This document shows positions 1 through 8,000 of a stretch of 64,000 nt of DNA, one piece after another. Source of the DNA: Pseudomonas sp. HMWF032 (GTDB lineage: Bacteria; Pseudomonadota; Gammaproteobacteria; Pseudomonadales; Pseudomonadaceae); NCBI RefSeq assembly GCF_003060885.1, contig NZ_QAIG01000005.1, positions 668,542-732,541 of the forward strand, given 5' to 3'. Position numbers and translations under genes: made by a program. Positions within the stretch are counted from its first letter, which is position 1; every line of letters begins with the position of its first letter. The notes beneath the pieces were generated by a model that made no database searches, had not been told where the DNA came from, and saw only the letters and a program-made list of their open reading frames with translations.

Positions 1-867
1 CGCGCGCCGGGTTCGCTGCTGGCCGCCACGGCTGGTGGCGAATGGATCGGCTCGTTGTCCGGTGGTTGCGTCGAGGATGAGTTTCTTGAACGCCTGGCCG
101 CTGGGGCCTTTCCTGAGCCTGTGCACCTGGTGCGCTACGGCGATGGCAGCGACCCACACTCGCAGATCAGCCTGCCCTGCGGTGGCGTGCTGGACGTGCT
201 GGTGGAAAACCTACCCGCCGACTGCGCGGTACAGGCGCACCTGCGTGAGCTGGAAAGCGCTTTGGCGGGCCAGCGCCGGCTGATCCGCGACGTGGCGCTA
301 CCCAGCGGTGCCCGCGACTTGCTGGCCGACAACACGCAGGGGCCGCGGGTGGAGCGTCAGCCAAATCGGCTGCGCCTGCGCGTCGGTGCAGCCCAGCGCT
401 TGCTGCTGGCGGGTTACTCCTCGGTAGCGCAGGTCTGTGCGCAGTTTGCCCAGGGGCTGGGCTTCGAGGTGGTGCTCTGCGAACCACGCGAGGAGGTGCT
501 GCAGGGCATCAATTTGCCGGGGGTGGAGATCCGCCGTGAGCTGCCGTCCGAGGTGATCCGCCTGGGCGGCTGCCATGCCGACACTGCCGTGGTGGCGCTG
601 ACCCATGATCCGCGTATCGATGACCTGGCGATGATCGAGGCCGTGCGCACCGAGGCCTTTTATATCGGCGTGATGGGCTCACGCGTGACCAGCGCCAAAC
701 GTTTCGAGCGCCTGCGTCGGGTTGGCGGTCTGGATGATGCGCAGTTGGCACGGATCATTGCGCCAATCGGGCTGAACCTGGGCAGCAAGACCCCGGCGGA
801 AATCGCCCTGGCGGTACTCGCCGATATTCTGCGGGTGCGCAACGGTCTGGCACGGGATGCGCTCTAG
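1..867 (+). CDS. XdhC/CoxI family molybdenum-enzyme maturation protein (5' truncated)
   Basis: Family members bind molybdenum cofactor in the cytoplasm and deliver it to xanthine dehydrogenase-type molybdenum hydroxylases. The frame is open from base 1, so the gene begins upstream of the window; 288 residues are visible. The N-terminal XdhC/CoxI domain carries SGGCVEDE at visible residues 20-27. A C-terminal Rossmann domain starts near residue 130 (LLLAGYSSVAQ, where the usual glycine-rich loop is degenerate) and includes FYIGVMGSR near residue 220 and the conserved end GSKTPAEIALAVLADIL. The stop overlaps the start of the MocA-like gene, so the two are probably co-translated. The molybdenum hydroxylase subunits they serve would lie to the left, outside the window (inference). 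Confidence 0.93.
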   Translation, partial: RAPGSLLAATAGGEWIGSLSGGCVEDEFLERLAAGAFPEPVHLVRYGDGSDPHSQISLPCGGVLDVLVENLPADCAVQAHLRELESALAGQRRLIRDVALPSGARDLLADNTQGPRVERQPNRLRLRVGAAQRLLLAGYSSVAQVCAQFAQGLGFEVVLCEPREEVLQGINLPGVEIRRELPSEVIRLGGCHADTAVVALTHDPRIDDLAMIEAVRTEAFYIGVMGSRVTSAKRFERLRRVGGLDDAQLARIIAPIGLNLGSKTPAEIALAVLADILRVRNGLARDAL

Positions 868-1441
868 CATGCCGCGCGTCGTGGCCTTGTTGCTGGCGGC
901 CGGGCGTGGCCGGCGCTTCGGCAGCGACAAGCGCCTAGCGCGTTTGCCGGACGGTCGCGGCCTACTGGCGGCCAGTGCCGAGCGGGCGTTGCAGGTGTTC
1001 GCTGAGGTGCATGTACTGCTGCGCGACGAGGACGATGCGCAGGCGCTGGGGCTGCCTGCGGCGTGCCGGGTGATCCGTTGCCGCGACGCTGATCAGGGCA
1101 TGGGCCACAGCCTGGCGGCCGGTGTGCAGGCCTTGGCCGGTTGCGAGGCCGACGCCATCGCCGTGCTGCTCGGCGACATGCCCTGGGTGGCCGCCGACAG
1201 CCTGTGGCAACTGTGCCAGCAGGCCGCAGCCGAGCGCATCGTGTGTCCGCTATATGACGGTCAGCGTGGCCATCCGGTGCTGTTTGGCCGCGCCTTCTGG
1301 CCGTCGCTGCAGACCTTGCGGGGTGATGAAGGTGCGCGCGCGTTGCTGCAGGCGCATGCTGCCGCGTGCCAGGGCATCGCGCTGGCTGATCCGGGTGTGC
1401 TGCGCGACGTCGATCGGCCGCCGGCGCTGTTTACGCTCTAG
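857..1441 (+). CDS. MocA/MobA-like nucleotidyltransferase (molybdenum cofactor cytidylyltransferase family)
   Basis: NTP-transferase of 194 residues. By family it adds CMP (MocA) or GMP (MobA) to molybdopterin; pairing with XdhC favours the MocA role of making cytosine-dinucleotide cofactor for molybdenum hydroxylases. The nucleotide-binding signature LLAAGRGRRFGSDKRL is at residues 11-26, followed by VLLGDMPWV near residue 100 and the substrate-site GHPVLFG near residue 138. The start at 857 overlaps xdhC by 11 bases; a second ATG four codons later (869) gives the more usual short N-terminus and cannot be excluded. Neither start has a strong ribosome binding site, consistent with translational coupling. 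Confidence 0.9.
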   Translation: MRSSMPRVVALLLAAGRGRRFGSDKRLARLPDGRGLLAASAERALQVFAEVHVLLRDEDDAQALGLPAACRVIRCRDADQGMGHSLAAGVQALAGCEADAIAVLLGDMPWVAADSLWQLCQQAAAERIVCPLYDGQRGHPVLFGRAFWPSLQTLRGDEGARALLQAHAAACQGIALADPGVLRDVDRPPALFTL

Positions 1442-1528
1442 GCGCTCTTTTGCCCGTGTGGCAGCCCGTCGCGTGACAATCGACCACAGCCGAATTTGGC
1501 GCCCCAGGCGCTACTCTCTGCGCATGTC

Positions 1529-1542
1529 TTGACCCGCATCAA
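1529..1542. promoter_or_regulatory. ANR/FNR-type binding site upstream of cioAB
   Basis: TTGACCCGCATCAA matches the FNR/ANR consensus TTGAT-N4-ATCAA with one change. It lies 140 bases before the cioA start in the 240-base gap after the MocA-like gene. In P. aeruginosa cioAB is repressed by ANR at low oxygen, so a site here fits (known for that species, inferred here). I could not place the -35/-10 boxes confidently. Confidence 0.7.
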
Positions 1543-1681
1543 TGCTCAACGTGCGTGGTTGTGCGGGCGCTTGGCCCCGCGTGATGGCTACCGACCCAGA
1601 ACAATAATCCCCTGACTGATTGCTTGTGGCTGGCATGCGCGCCCGTGGCCGTGCCCCGTATCACCTGACTGAGGAAACGCC

Positions 1682-3121
1682 ATGTTTGGATTAGAGGCTC
1701 TCGATCTCGCCCGAATCCAGTTCGCTTTTACTATTTCCTTTCACATCATCTTTCCGGCCATCACCATCGGCCTGGCCAGTTACCTGGCGGTGCTCGAAGG
1801 TCTGTGGCTGAAGACCGGGGAGGAGGTGTACCGCGATCTGTACCACTTCTGGGCGAAAATCTTTGCGGTCAACTTCGGCATGGGCGTGGTGTCTGGCCTG
1901 GTCATGGCCTATCAGTTCGGCACCAACTGGAGCGCCTTCTCCGACTTTGCCGGGGCGGTCACCGGGCCGCTGCTGACCTATGAAGTGCTTACCGCGTTCT
2001 TCCTTGAGGCGGGCTTTCTTGGCGTCATGCTGTTCGGCTGGAACCGGGTCGGCCCGGGCCTGCACTTCTTCTCCACGGTGATGGTGGCGATCGGCACGCT
2101 GATCTCGACCTTCTGGATTCTCGCTTCCAACAGCTGGATGCACACCCCGCAGGGCTTCGAGATCATCGACGGGCGGGTGATTCCGGTGGACTGGTTCGCC
2201 GTGGTGTTCAACCCCTCGTTCCCTTATCGCCTGCTGCACATGGCCACGGCGGCGTTCCTTGCCACGGCGTTTTTTGTTGGCGCGTCGGCGGCCTGGCACC
2301 TGCTGCGCGGGCGCGACAACCCGGCGATCCGCAAGATGCTGTCGATGGCCATGTGGATGGCCTTGATCGTGGCGCCGATCCAGGCGGTGATTGGCGACTT
2401 CCACGGCCTGAATACCCTCAAGTACCAGCCGGCGAAGATCGCTGCCATCGAAGGCCACTGGGAAAACCATGGCGATGAGCCGACACCGCTGATCCTGTTC
2501 GGCTGGCCGGATATGCAGCGTGAAGAAACCCGCTTCAAGATCGAGATTCCCGCGCTCGGCAGCCTGATCCTGACCCACAGCCTGGACAAGCAGGTGCCGG
2601 CGCTCAAGGAGTTCGCCAAGGAAGATCGACCTAACTCAACCATCGTGTTCTGGACCTTCCGGATCATGGTTGGCCTGGGCATGCTGATGATCCTCACCGG
2701 CCTCTGGGGCCTGTGGCTACGCAGCCGCGGCATGTTGTTCCAGAGCCGGCCGTTCCTCCATCTGGCGGTGTGGATGGGCCCGTCGGGGATCATCGCCATC
2801 CTCGCCGGCTGGTACACCACGGAAATCGGTCGTCAGCCCTGGATTATCCAGGGGCTGATGCGCACCGCCGATGCCTCGTCCGGGCACAGTTTTGCGCAGA
2901 TGAGCCTGACCCTGGTGCTGTTCGTGGTGGTGTATTTCGCCCTGTTCGGCGCGGGTATCAGCTACATGATGCGCCTGGTGCGCAAGGGCCCGATCACCGA
3001 CGAAGGCAAGGAGCCCGCCGAAGGCGGCCCAGGCCAGAAACGCACGCCGTCCCGTCCGCTGTCCGCACCCGAAGAGGGCTTGGACGAGGGCGAAACCGAC
3101 TCACTGGCTGAGAGGAATTGA
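1682..3121 (+). CDS. cioA: Cyanide-insensitive terminal oxidase subunit I (bd-type, CioA)
   Basis: Large subunit of a bd-type quinol oxidase in the inner membrane, which oxidises ubiquinol and reduces oxygen to water. The haem ligands and key acids are visible: H21 in the first helix, E101 and E109 in the TYEVLTAFFLEAG segment, H186 in PYRLLHMATA, and the methionine of GLMRTADASSG. The quinone-site residues K252 and E257 sit in GLNTLKYQPAKIAAIEGHW. The Q-loop is short and the protein is 479 residues, both typical of the CIO branch rather than E. coli CydA. The C-terminus is a charged cytoplasmic tail. A GAGGAAA ribosome site precedes the ATG. It is followed directly by cioB and preceded by an ANR box. 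Confidence 0.97.
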   Translation: MFGLEALDLARIQFAFTISFHIIFPAITIGLASYLAVLEGLWLKTGEEVYRDLYHFWAKIFAVNFGMGVVSGLVMAYQFGTNWSAFSDFAGAVTGPLLTYEVLTAFFLEAGFLGVMLFGWNRVGPGLHFFSTVMVAIGTLISTFWILASNSWMHTPQGFEIIDGRVIPVDWFAVVFNPSFPYRLLHMATAAFLATAFFVGASAAWHLLRGRDNPAIRKMLSMAMWMALIVAPIQAVIGDFHGLNTLKYQPAKIAAIEGHWENHGDEPTPLILFGWPDMQREETRFKIEIPALGSLILTHSLDKQVPALKEFAKEDRPNSTIVFWTFRIMVGLGMLMILTGLWGLWLRSRGMLFQSRPFLHLAVWMGPSGIIAILAGWYTTEIGRQPWIIQGLMRTADASSGHSFAQMSLTLVLFVVVYFALFGAGISYMMRLVRKGPITDEGKEPAEGGPGQKRTPSRPLSAPEEGLDEGETDSLAERN

Positions 3122-3123
3122 AC

Positions 3124-4131
3124 ATGGGCATTGATCTCTCGCTGATCTGGGCCGTGATTATCGCCTTCGGGGTGATGATGTATGTGGTCATGGACGGTTT
3201 CGACCTGGGCATCGGCATCCTCTTTCCCTTCGTCAAAAGCGAAGGTGAGCGCGATGTGATGATGAACACCGTGGCACCGGTTTGGGACGGCAACGAAACC
3301 TGGCTGGTGCTCGGTGGCGCGGCGTTGTTTGGCGCTTTTCCGCTGGCCTACGCGGTGGTGCTCAGCGCGCTTTACCTGCCGCTGATCTTTATGCTGCTGG
3401 GGCTGATCTTTCGCGGCGTGGCCTTCGAATTTCGCTTCAAGGCCAAGGCCGCCAAGCGGCACCTTTGGGACAAGGCGTTTATCGGTGGCTCGCTGACTGC
3501 AACCTTCTTCCAGGGCGTGGCGCTTGGGGCCTATATCGATGGCTTCAAGGTGGTCGATCGGGTGTATGTCGGTGGCGCACTGGACTGGCTGACGCCGTTC
3601 TCGCTGTTCTGCGGCCTGGCGCTGATTGCCGCTTACGCCTTGCTCGGCTGCACCTGGCTGATCATGAAGACCGAAGGCCGTCTGCAACAGCAGATGCACG
3701 ACCTGGCACGGCCGCTGGTGTTCGTCCTGCTCGGCGTCACCGGCATCGTCAGCCTGTGGACGCCGCTGGCCCATGCTGACATCGCCGAGCGCTGGTTCAG
3801 CCTGCCGAATATCTTCTGGTTTATGCCGGTGCCGCTGCTGGTGCTGCTGTGCACCTGGGCGCTGCTGCGCGCGGTGGCGCGCAACGCCAACTACTCACCG
3901 TTCCTGCTGACGCTGACGCTGATCTTCCTCGGCTACAGCGGCCTCGGTATCAGCCTGTGGCCGAATATCATCCCGCCGTCGATCAGCATTTGGGACGCCG
4001 CCGCGCCGCCGCAAAGCCAGGGCTTTATCCTGGTCGGTGCGCTGTTCATCATCCCCTTTATCCTGATGTACACCGCCTGGAGTTATTACGTGTTCCGCGG
4101 CAAGGTGACTGAAGAAGATGGCTACCACTGA
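3124..4131 (+). CDS. cioB: Cyanide-insensitive terminal oxidase subunit II (CioB)
   Basis: Second subunit of the bd-type quinol oxidase, 335 residues, with about eight to nine hydrophobic helices. It begins MGIDLSLIWAVIIAFGVMM and carries the CydB signature DGFDLGIGILFP and GNETWLVLGG in the first helices. I chose ATG 3124 rather than the TTG at 3118: it gives the family N-terminus and is preceded by AGAGGAAT, which lies inside the end of cioA. The gap to cioA is two bases, so the subunits are translationally coupled. Known role: structural partner of CioA; it holds no haem itself in characterised bd oxidases. Confidence 0.97.
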   Translation: MGIDLSLIWAVIIAFGVMMYVVMDGFDLGIGILFPFVKSEGERDVMMNTVAPVWDGNETWLVLGGAALFGAFPLAYAVVLSALYLPLIFMLLGLIFRGVAFEFRFKAKAAKRHLWDKAFIGGSLTATFFQGVALGAYIDGFKVVDRVYVGGALDWLTPFSLFCGLALIAAYALLGCTWLIMKTEGRLQQQMHDLARPLVFVLLGVTGIVSLWTPLAHADIAERWFSLPNIFWFMPVPLLVLLCTWALLRAVARNANYSPFLLTLTLIFLGYSGLGISLWPNIIPPSISIWDAAAPPQSQGFILVGALFIIPFILMYTAWSYYVFRGKVTEEDGYH

Positions 4132-4143
4132 GGTTTGGCTCCG

Positions 4144-4340
4144 GTCTGCTGCGTGTCGGCCCTGCGGCGTTAAAAGCGGGCTCGGCAAGCCGCTTGCGGC
4201 TAACGCGCTTTAGCGCGGCCCGAAGGACGACTGAAACCAGTAATGCTCATGTACAAAAGTACGCTCGCTGTCCTCGCCTGCTTTGACCCGCCGGAGGTTG
4301 TTACTAACGTAGCGCCTTGCAGGACTCTAGCTCGCGAGAC
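4144..4340. repeat. Dispersed intergenic element, copy A (long form)
   Basis: About 197 bases that begin CTGCTGCGTGTCGGCCCTG, continue GCGTTAAAAGCGGGCTCG and end GCAGGACTCTAGCTCGCGAG. Nearly the same ends occur at 11906-12060 and 32894-33120. Copies A and C also share a module around AAGCCGCTTGCGGCTA and GCGGCCCGAAGG that copy B lacks. It fills most of the gap between cioB and the DUF2474 gene and contains no plausible ORF. Confidence 0.75.
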
Positions 4341-4365
4341 CTCAGATCAGTTATGAGGGCGCAAG

Positions 4366-4509
4366 ATGAATGATGTCGATGAGAAAAAGCCGCTGTGGCA
4401 ACGCCTCGGCTGGCTGGTGCTGATCTGGGCTGGTAGCGTGCTGGCCTTGGGCGCGGTGTCCTATCTGCTGCGGCTGTTTATGCAGGCCGCGGGGATGGGC
4501 ACGCCGTAA
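4366..4509 (+). CDS. DUF2474 family small membrane protein, probable accessory subunit of the bd oxidase
   Basis: A 47-residue protein beginning MNDVDEKKPLWQRLGWLVL, with one transmembrane helix (about residues 15-37) and a short tail ending AAGMGTP. This matches the small DUF2474 proteins that follow cioAB genes and are thought to play the part of CydX/CydS, stabilising the oxidase. The ATG is preceded by GAGGGCGCAAG. Unusually, a 197-base repeat separates it from cioB, so it may rely on read-through or have its own promoter. The function is inferred from position, size and topology. Confidence 0.8.
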   Translation: MNDVDEKKPLWQRLGWLVLIWAGSVLALGAVSYLLRLFMQAAGMGTP

Positions 4510-4530
4510 GCGCGATATTGGTGATCGCTA

Positions 4531-4589
4531 TAGGAGGCGCTTTAGCGGCGAGCGTTTACTGACGGCTTGTCGCGGCTGAAGCCCCTCCG
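4531..4589. repeat. Inverted pair of REP sequences (REPIN-like)
   Basis: TAGGAGGCGCTTTAGCGGCG at 4531-4550 is followed, 17 bases after, by TCGCGGCTGAAGCCCCTCC on the opposite orientation (ending 4588). Both are variants of the Pseudomonas REP core GGAGGGGCTTTAGCCGCGA, and together they form a long imperfect hairpin. It lies between the convergent DUF2474 and rlmG genes, where it may also help end transcription. Confidence 0.7.
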
Positions 4590-4607
4590 CCGGGCTTTGC
4601 AGCGCGT

Positions 4608-5732
4608 TTATTTGATCGCTTTGAGCACCACAAACTTCGGCGTGGCCGCCACCTGTTCGACACCGCGGAACAGCCGTTTCAGCTTGGCGTGGTAACCCAG
4701 GTGGCGGTTGCCGACGATCCACAGTTCGCCGCCGGTCACCAGCGCGGCGCGGGCCTGTTGGAACATGCGCCAGGCGAGAAAGTCGCCGACCACTTGCTGC
4801 TGATGGAACGGCGGGTTGCACAGCACCAGATCCAACGAATCCTCCGCCTGCTCGGCTAAACCATCGCCCGCGCGAATCTCTACCGGACGCTCACCCAGCG
4901 TCGCACGCCAGTTTTCTTCGGCTGATTGCACGGCCATATATGACTCATCCACCAGCGTCAGCTCGGCCTGCGGACTGCCCAGTGCATAGGCAATGCCGAG
5001 CACACCGTTGCCGCAACCGAGGTCGGCCACGCGCATGCGGCTGAGGTGCTTGGGCAAGTGCGGGAGAAAGGCGCGGGTGCCGATATCCAGGTCTTCACGG
5101 CAGAACACGTTGGCGTGGTTAAGCAGCTCGATAGCCGGCTTTTCCAGGCGATAACGCGTCGGGTAGGGCGATACGGGTGCAGGTTTGGCCTTTGGTGTGG
5201 CAAACAGCAGGCGGGCTTTTTTCACTGCCAGCGAGGCCTGCACCGGGCCGATATATTGCTCCAGCAGATCACCGGCGGCGCGCGGCAGGTGCTTGATCAT
5301 GGCCGCCGCAATCACCTGTGCGCCTGGAGCCAACTGGCCGTGCAGCCGAATCAGTTGCTCCTCCAGCAGCGCCAGGGTTTTCGGTACGCGAATCAGCACC
5401 CCATCAAACGGTCCCGGCGCGACGGTACTGGCTGGGACAAACCTCACGGCATCCGCCTGCTGCTGGTTGCGCAGCAGGTTGACCTGCAACCCCAGGTGGC
5501 CGAGGTGCGAGTCGCCGCTGCTGGTCACCTGCGCCTGGCTCGCCAGGCTGATGGCCAGTGCGCCGAAGCTGTCATTCAGCACCAATACCCGGGCGCTGCT
5601 CGTCAGCCCTTGTTCATGCAAATGGTTGAGCAGGTACTCATCCGCAGCATCGAACGCCTGCAGCGGCTCGTTGGGCTGGTCGGGTTGGCGAAGCAGGTCG
5701 AGCTGGGCGAAGGGGGTGCTGAGCAGGGGCAT
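4608..5732 (-). CDS. rlmG: 23S rRNA (guanine-N2)-methyltransferase RlmG
   Basis: SAM-dependent methyltransferase that in E. coli modifies G1835 of 23S rRNA. The protein is 374 residues, close to the E. coli enzyme. The N-terminal half is a degenerate methyltransferase-like domain. The C-terminal half is catalytic, with SAM motif I DLGCGNG at about 237-243, an acidic end of strand 2 (LTLVDES) and the catalytic N306-P-P-F motif in LCNPPFHQQQ. It is transcribed toward the REP pair and convergent with the oxidase genes. The start gives the usual N-terminus MPLLSTPFAQLDLL. No obvious operon partner. Confidence 0.93.
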   Translation of the reverse strand: MPLLSTPFAQLDLLRQPDQPNEPLQAFDAADEYLLNHLHEQGLTSSARVLVLNDSFGALAISLASQAQVTSSGDSHLGHLGLQVNLLRNQQQADAVRFVPASTVAPGPFDGVLIRVPKTLALLEEQLIRLHGQLAPGAQVIAAAMIKHLPRAAGDLLEQYIGPVQASLAVKKARLLFATPKAKPAPVSPYPTRYRLEKPAIELLNHANVFCREDLDIGTRAFLPHLPKHLSRMRVADLGCGNGVLGIAYALGSPQAELTLVDESYMAVQSAEENWRATLGERPVEIRAGDGLAEQAEDSLDLVLCNPPFHQQQVVGDFLAWRMFQQARAALVTGGELWIVGNRHLGYHAKLKRLFRGVEQVAATPKFVVLKAIK

Positions 5733-6124
5733 GGATTACTCGGGTAGCAGGTCGCAAGGGCGCGATAAAAAGTGCAGTTGGTCGCTATTGTCGGTGCAAG
5801 TCGCAGAAAAGTCTCGGAACTGAGAGCTGGTTCAGTAAATCAAGGTTGTGTTGCGCGCGGCTTTGCCGAAAAATGCCGGCCCCTTGCGGATCTGCTCAGT
5901 CTTGTCTGATACCCATCAGTCAGCAAGCATGAGTCAGCAAGGTCGGCATTCAAATAATAACCAGGCCCCGAGCATTACGCCCGGCTGCGATCTGGTAGCG
6001 CCTGATGATCAGGACTGCGCCGCTGCTCTGCCGCGTCCGCCGAATCATCCATAGCCCACACCCCCACTCAATGAGGCCTGCTTATGCAGGCTTCACGGCG
6101 TTCTATTTGCAAAAAGGTATGTTC
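5733..6124. other. Divergent intergenic region, rlmG / dctP-like
   Basis: 392 bases between two divergent genes, so it must hold both promoters, but I cannot assign -35/-10 boxes with confidence. A compact hairpin GAGGCCTGC / GCAGGCTTC with a four-base loop lies at 6073-6094, in the leader just before the dctP-like gene; no T-run follows it, so it looks like a leader structure rather than a terminator. No coding potential is evident on either strand. Confidence 0.5.
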
Positions 6125-7120
6125 ATGTTCAAGTCCCTGTTGTCTTTAACCTTCACTGCGTTGCTGGTCGCGGTAAGTCCGGCCCAGGCGGAAGGCAAGG
6201 CTCCCATCGTGATCAAGTTCTCCCATGTGGTGGCCGAGGACACCCCCAAGGGCAAGGGTGCGCTGCTGTTCAAAAAACTGGTGGAAGAGCGTCTGGCCGG
6301 CCAGGTAGCGGTTGAGGTCTACCCGAACTCGACGCTGTTCGGTGATGGCGAGGAGATCAACGCATTGCGCGATGGCAAGGTGCAGATGCTGGCACCGTCG
6401 CTGTCCAAGTTCGAGGCCTACACCAAACAGCTGCAGGTGTTTGACCTGCCGTTCCTGTTCGATGACCTGGAGGCGGTCAAGCGCTTCCAGAAGCGCGACA
6501 AGAGCCGCGAGCTGCTGCACGCCATGTCCAACCAGGGCATCTATGGTCTGGCTTACTGGAACAACGGCATGAAGCAGCTGACCTCCAGTCGCGAGCTGCG
6601 CAAGCCCGAGGATGCCAAGGATCTGGCCTTTCGTATCCAGCCCTCGTCGGTGCTGCAGGCACAGTTTGGCCAGCTCGGCGCCAAAACCGTGAAGATGCCG
6701 TTTGCCGAGGCGTTCAAGGCGCTGCAGGCCGGCACCATCCAGGGCACCGAAGGGCCTTGGTCGAACATCGCCAGCCAGAAGGTCGACACTGTGCAGCCGT
6801 TTATCAGCGAGCTTAACCATGGCGCCCTGAGCTACATGCTGATCAGTAGCAAGGCGTTCTGGACCAGCATTCCCTATAAGACCCGCACCGAGCTGGAAGC
6901 GATCATCGATGAGGTGTCCTTTACGGTGAATAAGGAGGCCGAAGCGCTGAACAACAATGACCGCGAGCGCATCATCGCCGCCGGCCATGCCAAAGTGGTC
7001 ACCTTGACGGACGATGAACGTGCCGCCTGGCGCGCTGCATTGAGCCCGCTGTGGAAGACCTACGAAACGGAAATCGGCGCCGATGTGCTGCGTGCCGCTC
7101 AGGCCGTCAACCGCCGCTAA
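6125..7120 (+). CDS. TRAP-type dicarboxylate transporter periplasmic binding protein (DctP family)
   Basis: Periplasmic solute-binding protein of a TRAP transporter, 331 residues. It has a signal peptide (MFKSLLSLTFTALLVAVSPA, cleavage after the AQA near residue 22). The mature part starts with a DctP-like KFSHVVAEDTPKGKGALL, and the conserved substrate-carboxylate arginine is R170 in LAFRIQPS, followed by TEGPWSNIASQK. The ATG at 6125 is chosen because AAGG lies 7 bases upstream; the ATG at 6119 is only one base from it. No dctQ or dctM membrane genes are nearby, so it is an orphan that must share a permease or act as a sensor. It is followed by a hairpin and fprB. Confidence 0.88.
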   Translation: MFKSLLSLTFTALLVAVSPAQAEGKAPIVIKFSHVVAEDTPKGKGALLFKKLVEERLAGQVAVEVYPNSTLFGDGEEINALRDGKVQMLAPSLSKFEAYTKQLQVFDLPFLFDDLEAVKRFQKRDKSRELLHAMSNQGIYGLAYWNNGMKQLTSSRELRKPEDAKDLAFRIQPSSVLQAQFGQLGAKTVKMPFAEAFKALQAGTIQGTEGPWSNIASQKVDTVQPFISELNHGALSYMLISSKAFWTSIPYKTRTELEAIIDEVSFTVNKEAEALNNNDRERIIAAGHAKVVTLTDDERAAWRAALSPLWKTYETEIGADVLRAAQAVNRR

Positions 7121-7122
7121 GC

Positions 7123-7157
7123 GCGGGCTCAGGGCAACGCCAAGAGCCCGCAGGTTT
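7123..7157 (+). terminator. Possible rho-independent terminator after the dctP-like gene
   Basis: GCGGGCTC (7123-7130) pairs with GAGCCCGC (7144-7151) across a 13-base loop and is followed by AGGTTTTA. The T-run is short, so termination may be partial, leaving some read-through into fprB. Confidence 0.5.
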
Positions 7158-7226
7158 TACCGGTGTTTGTTCGGCGAGCGTTGCGCCACACTGGGCCTGT
7201 GCACCCTGCATAGGTCCGGTACTCGC

Positions 7227-8000
7227 ATGACCAGTGATGACAAGTACACCCAGCAAACCCTTACCTCTATTCAGGTCTGGTCGCCCAGCCTGTTCAGCCT
7301 GCGCTGTACACGTGATGCGGGCTTTCGCTTCCGAGCGGGGCAGTTTGCCCGGCTCGGCGTCGCCAAGGCCGATGGCTCGGTGGTCTGGCGCGCCTATTCG
7401 ATGGCCTCGGCACCCCATGATGAGTTTCTCGAGTTCTTCTCCATCGTTGTGCCGGGTGGCGAGTTCACCGCCGAGCTGAGTCGGTTGCAGGTGGGTGACC
7501 GCCTGTTGGTAGAAAAACAGGCGCTGGGTTTTCTCACCCTCGACCGCTTTGCCGATGGCCGTGACCTCTGGCTGCTGGCCAGCGGGACGGGGCTCGCGCC
7601 GTTTCTATCGATTCTGCAGGGCTTGGAGGTGTGGCAGCGCTTTGCCCGTGTGGTGCTGGTGTACAGCGCGCGCACGGCTCGCGAGTTGGCCTATCAGCCG
7701 CTGATTCAGGGCCTGATGCAGCAGGAACATCTGCAGGAATACGCTGAGCGTTTCGTCTATCTGCCGCTGGTCACCCGTGAGCAGGTGCCTGATTGCCTGC
7801 ATGGGCGCATCACCACTCTACTGGCGAGTGGCGAGCTGGAGCGGGCGGCAGGGCTTAGCCTGGAACCTGAGCATTCGCGCCTGATGATCTGCGGCAACCC
7901 ACAGATGATTGATGATACCCGCGCGCTGCTGAAGCAGCGCGACTTGCAGCTCAGTCTGAGTCGTCGGCCGGGGCAGGTGGCGGTGGAGAACTACTGGTAG
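7227..8000 (+). CDS. Ferredoxin/flavodoxin-NADP+ reductase, FprB-like
   Basis: FAD enzyme that exchanges electrons between NADPH and ferredoxin or flavodoxin in the cytoplasm; 257 residues. The N-terminal FAD barrel carries R55-A-Y-S in WRAYSMAS and LEFFSIVVPGGEFT; the NADP domain carries LLASGTGLAPFLSIL. The C-terminus RPGQVAVENYW ends in an aromatic residue like E. coli Fpr, which separates it from the pseudomonad FprA type that ends differently. The start MTSDDKYTQQ gives the family length; longer in-frame extensions run into dctP and are not believable. From memory, P. aeruginosa has the same neighbour pair of DctP-like and reductase genes. Confidence 0.88.
   Translation: MTSDDKYTQQTLTSIQVWSPSLFSLRCTRDAGFRFRAGQFARLGVAKADGSVVWRAYSMASAPHDEFLEFFSIVVPGGEFTAELSRLQVGDRLLVEKQALGFLTLDRFADGRDLWLLASGTGLAPFLSILQGLEVWQRFARVVLVYSARTARELAYQPLIQGLMQQEHLQEYAERFVYLPLVTREQVPDCLHGRITTLLASGELERAAGLSLEPEHSRLMICGNPQMIDDTRALLKQRDLQLSLSRRPGQVAVENYW

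Noticed and set aside
7083..7226. N-terminal extension of fprB into the dctP gene
   Set aside because: It would overlap dctP and the hairpin and adds residues unlike any reductase; ATG 7227 matches the family.
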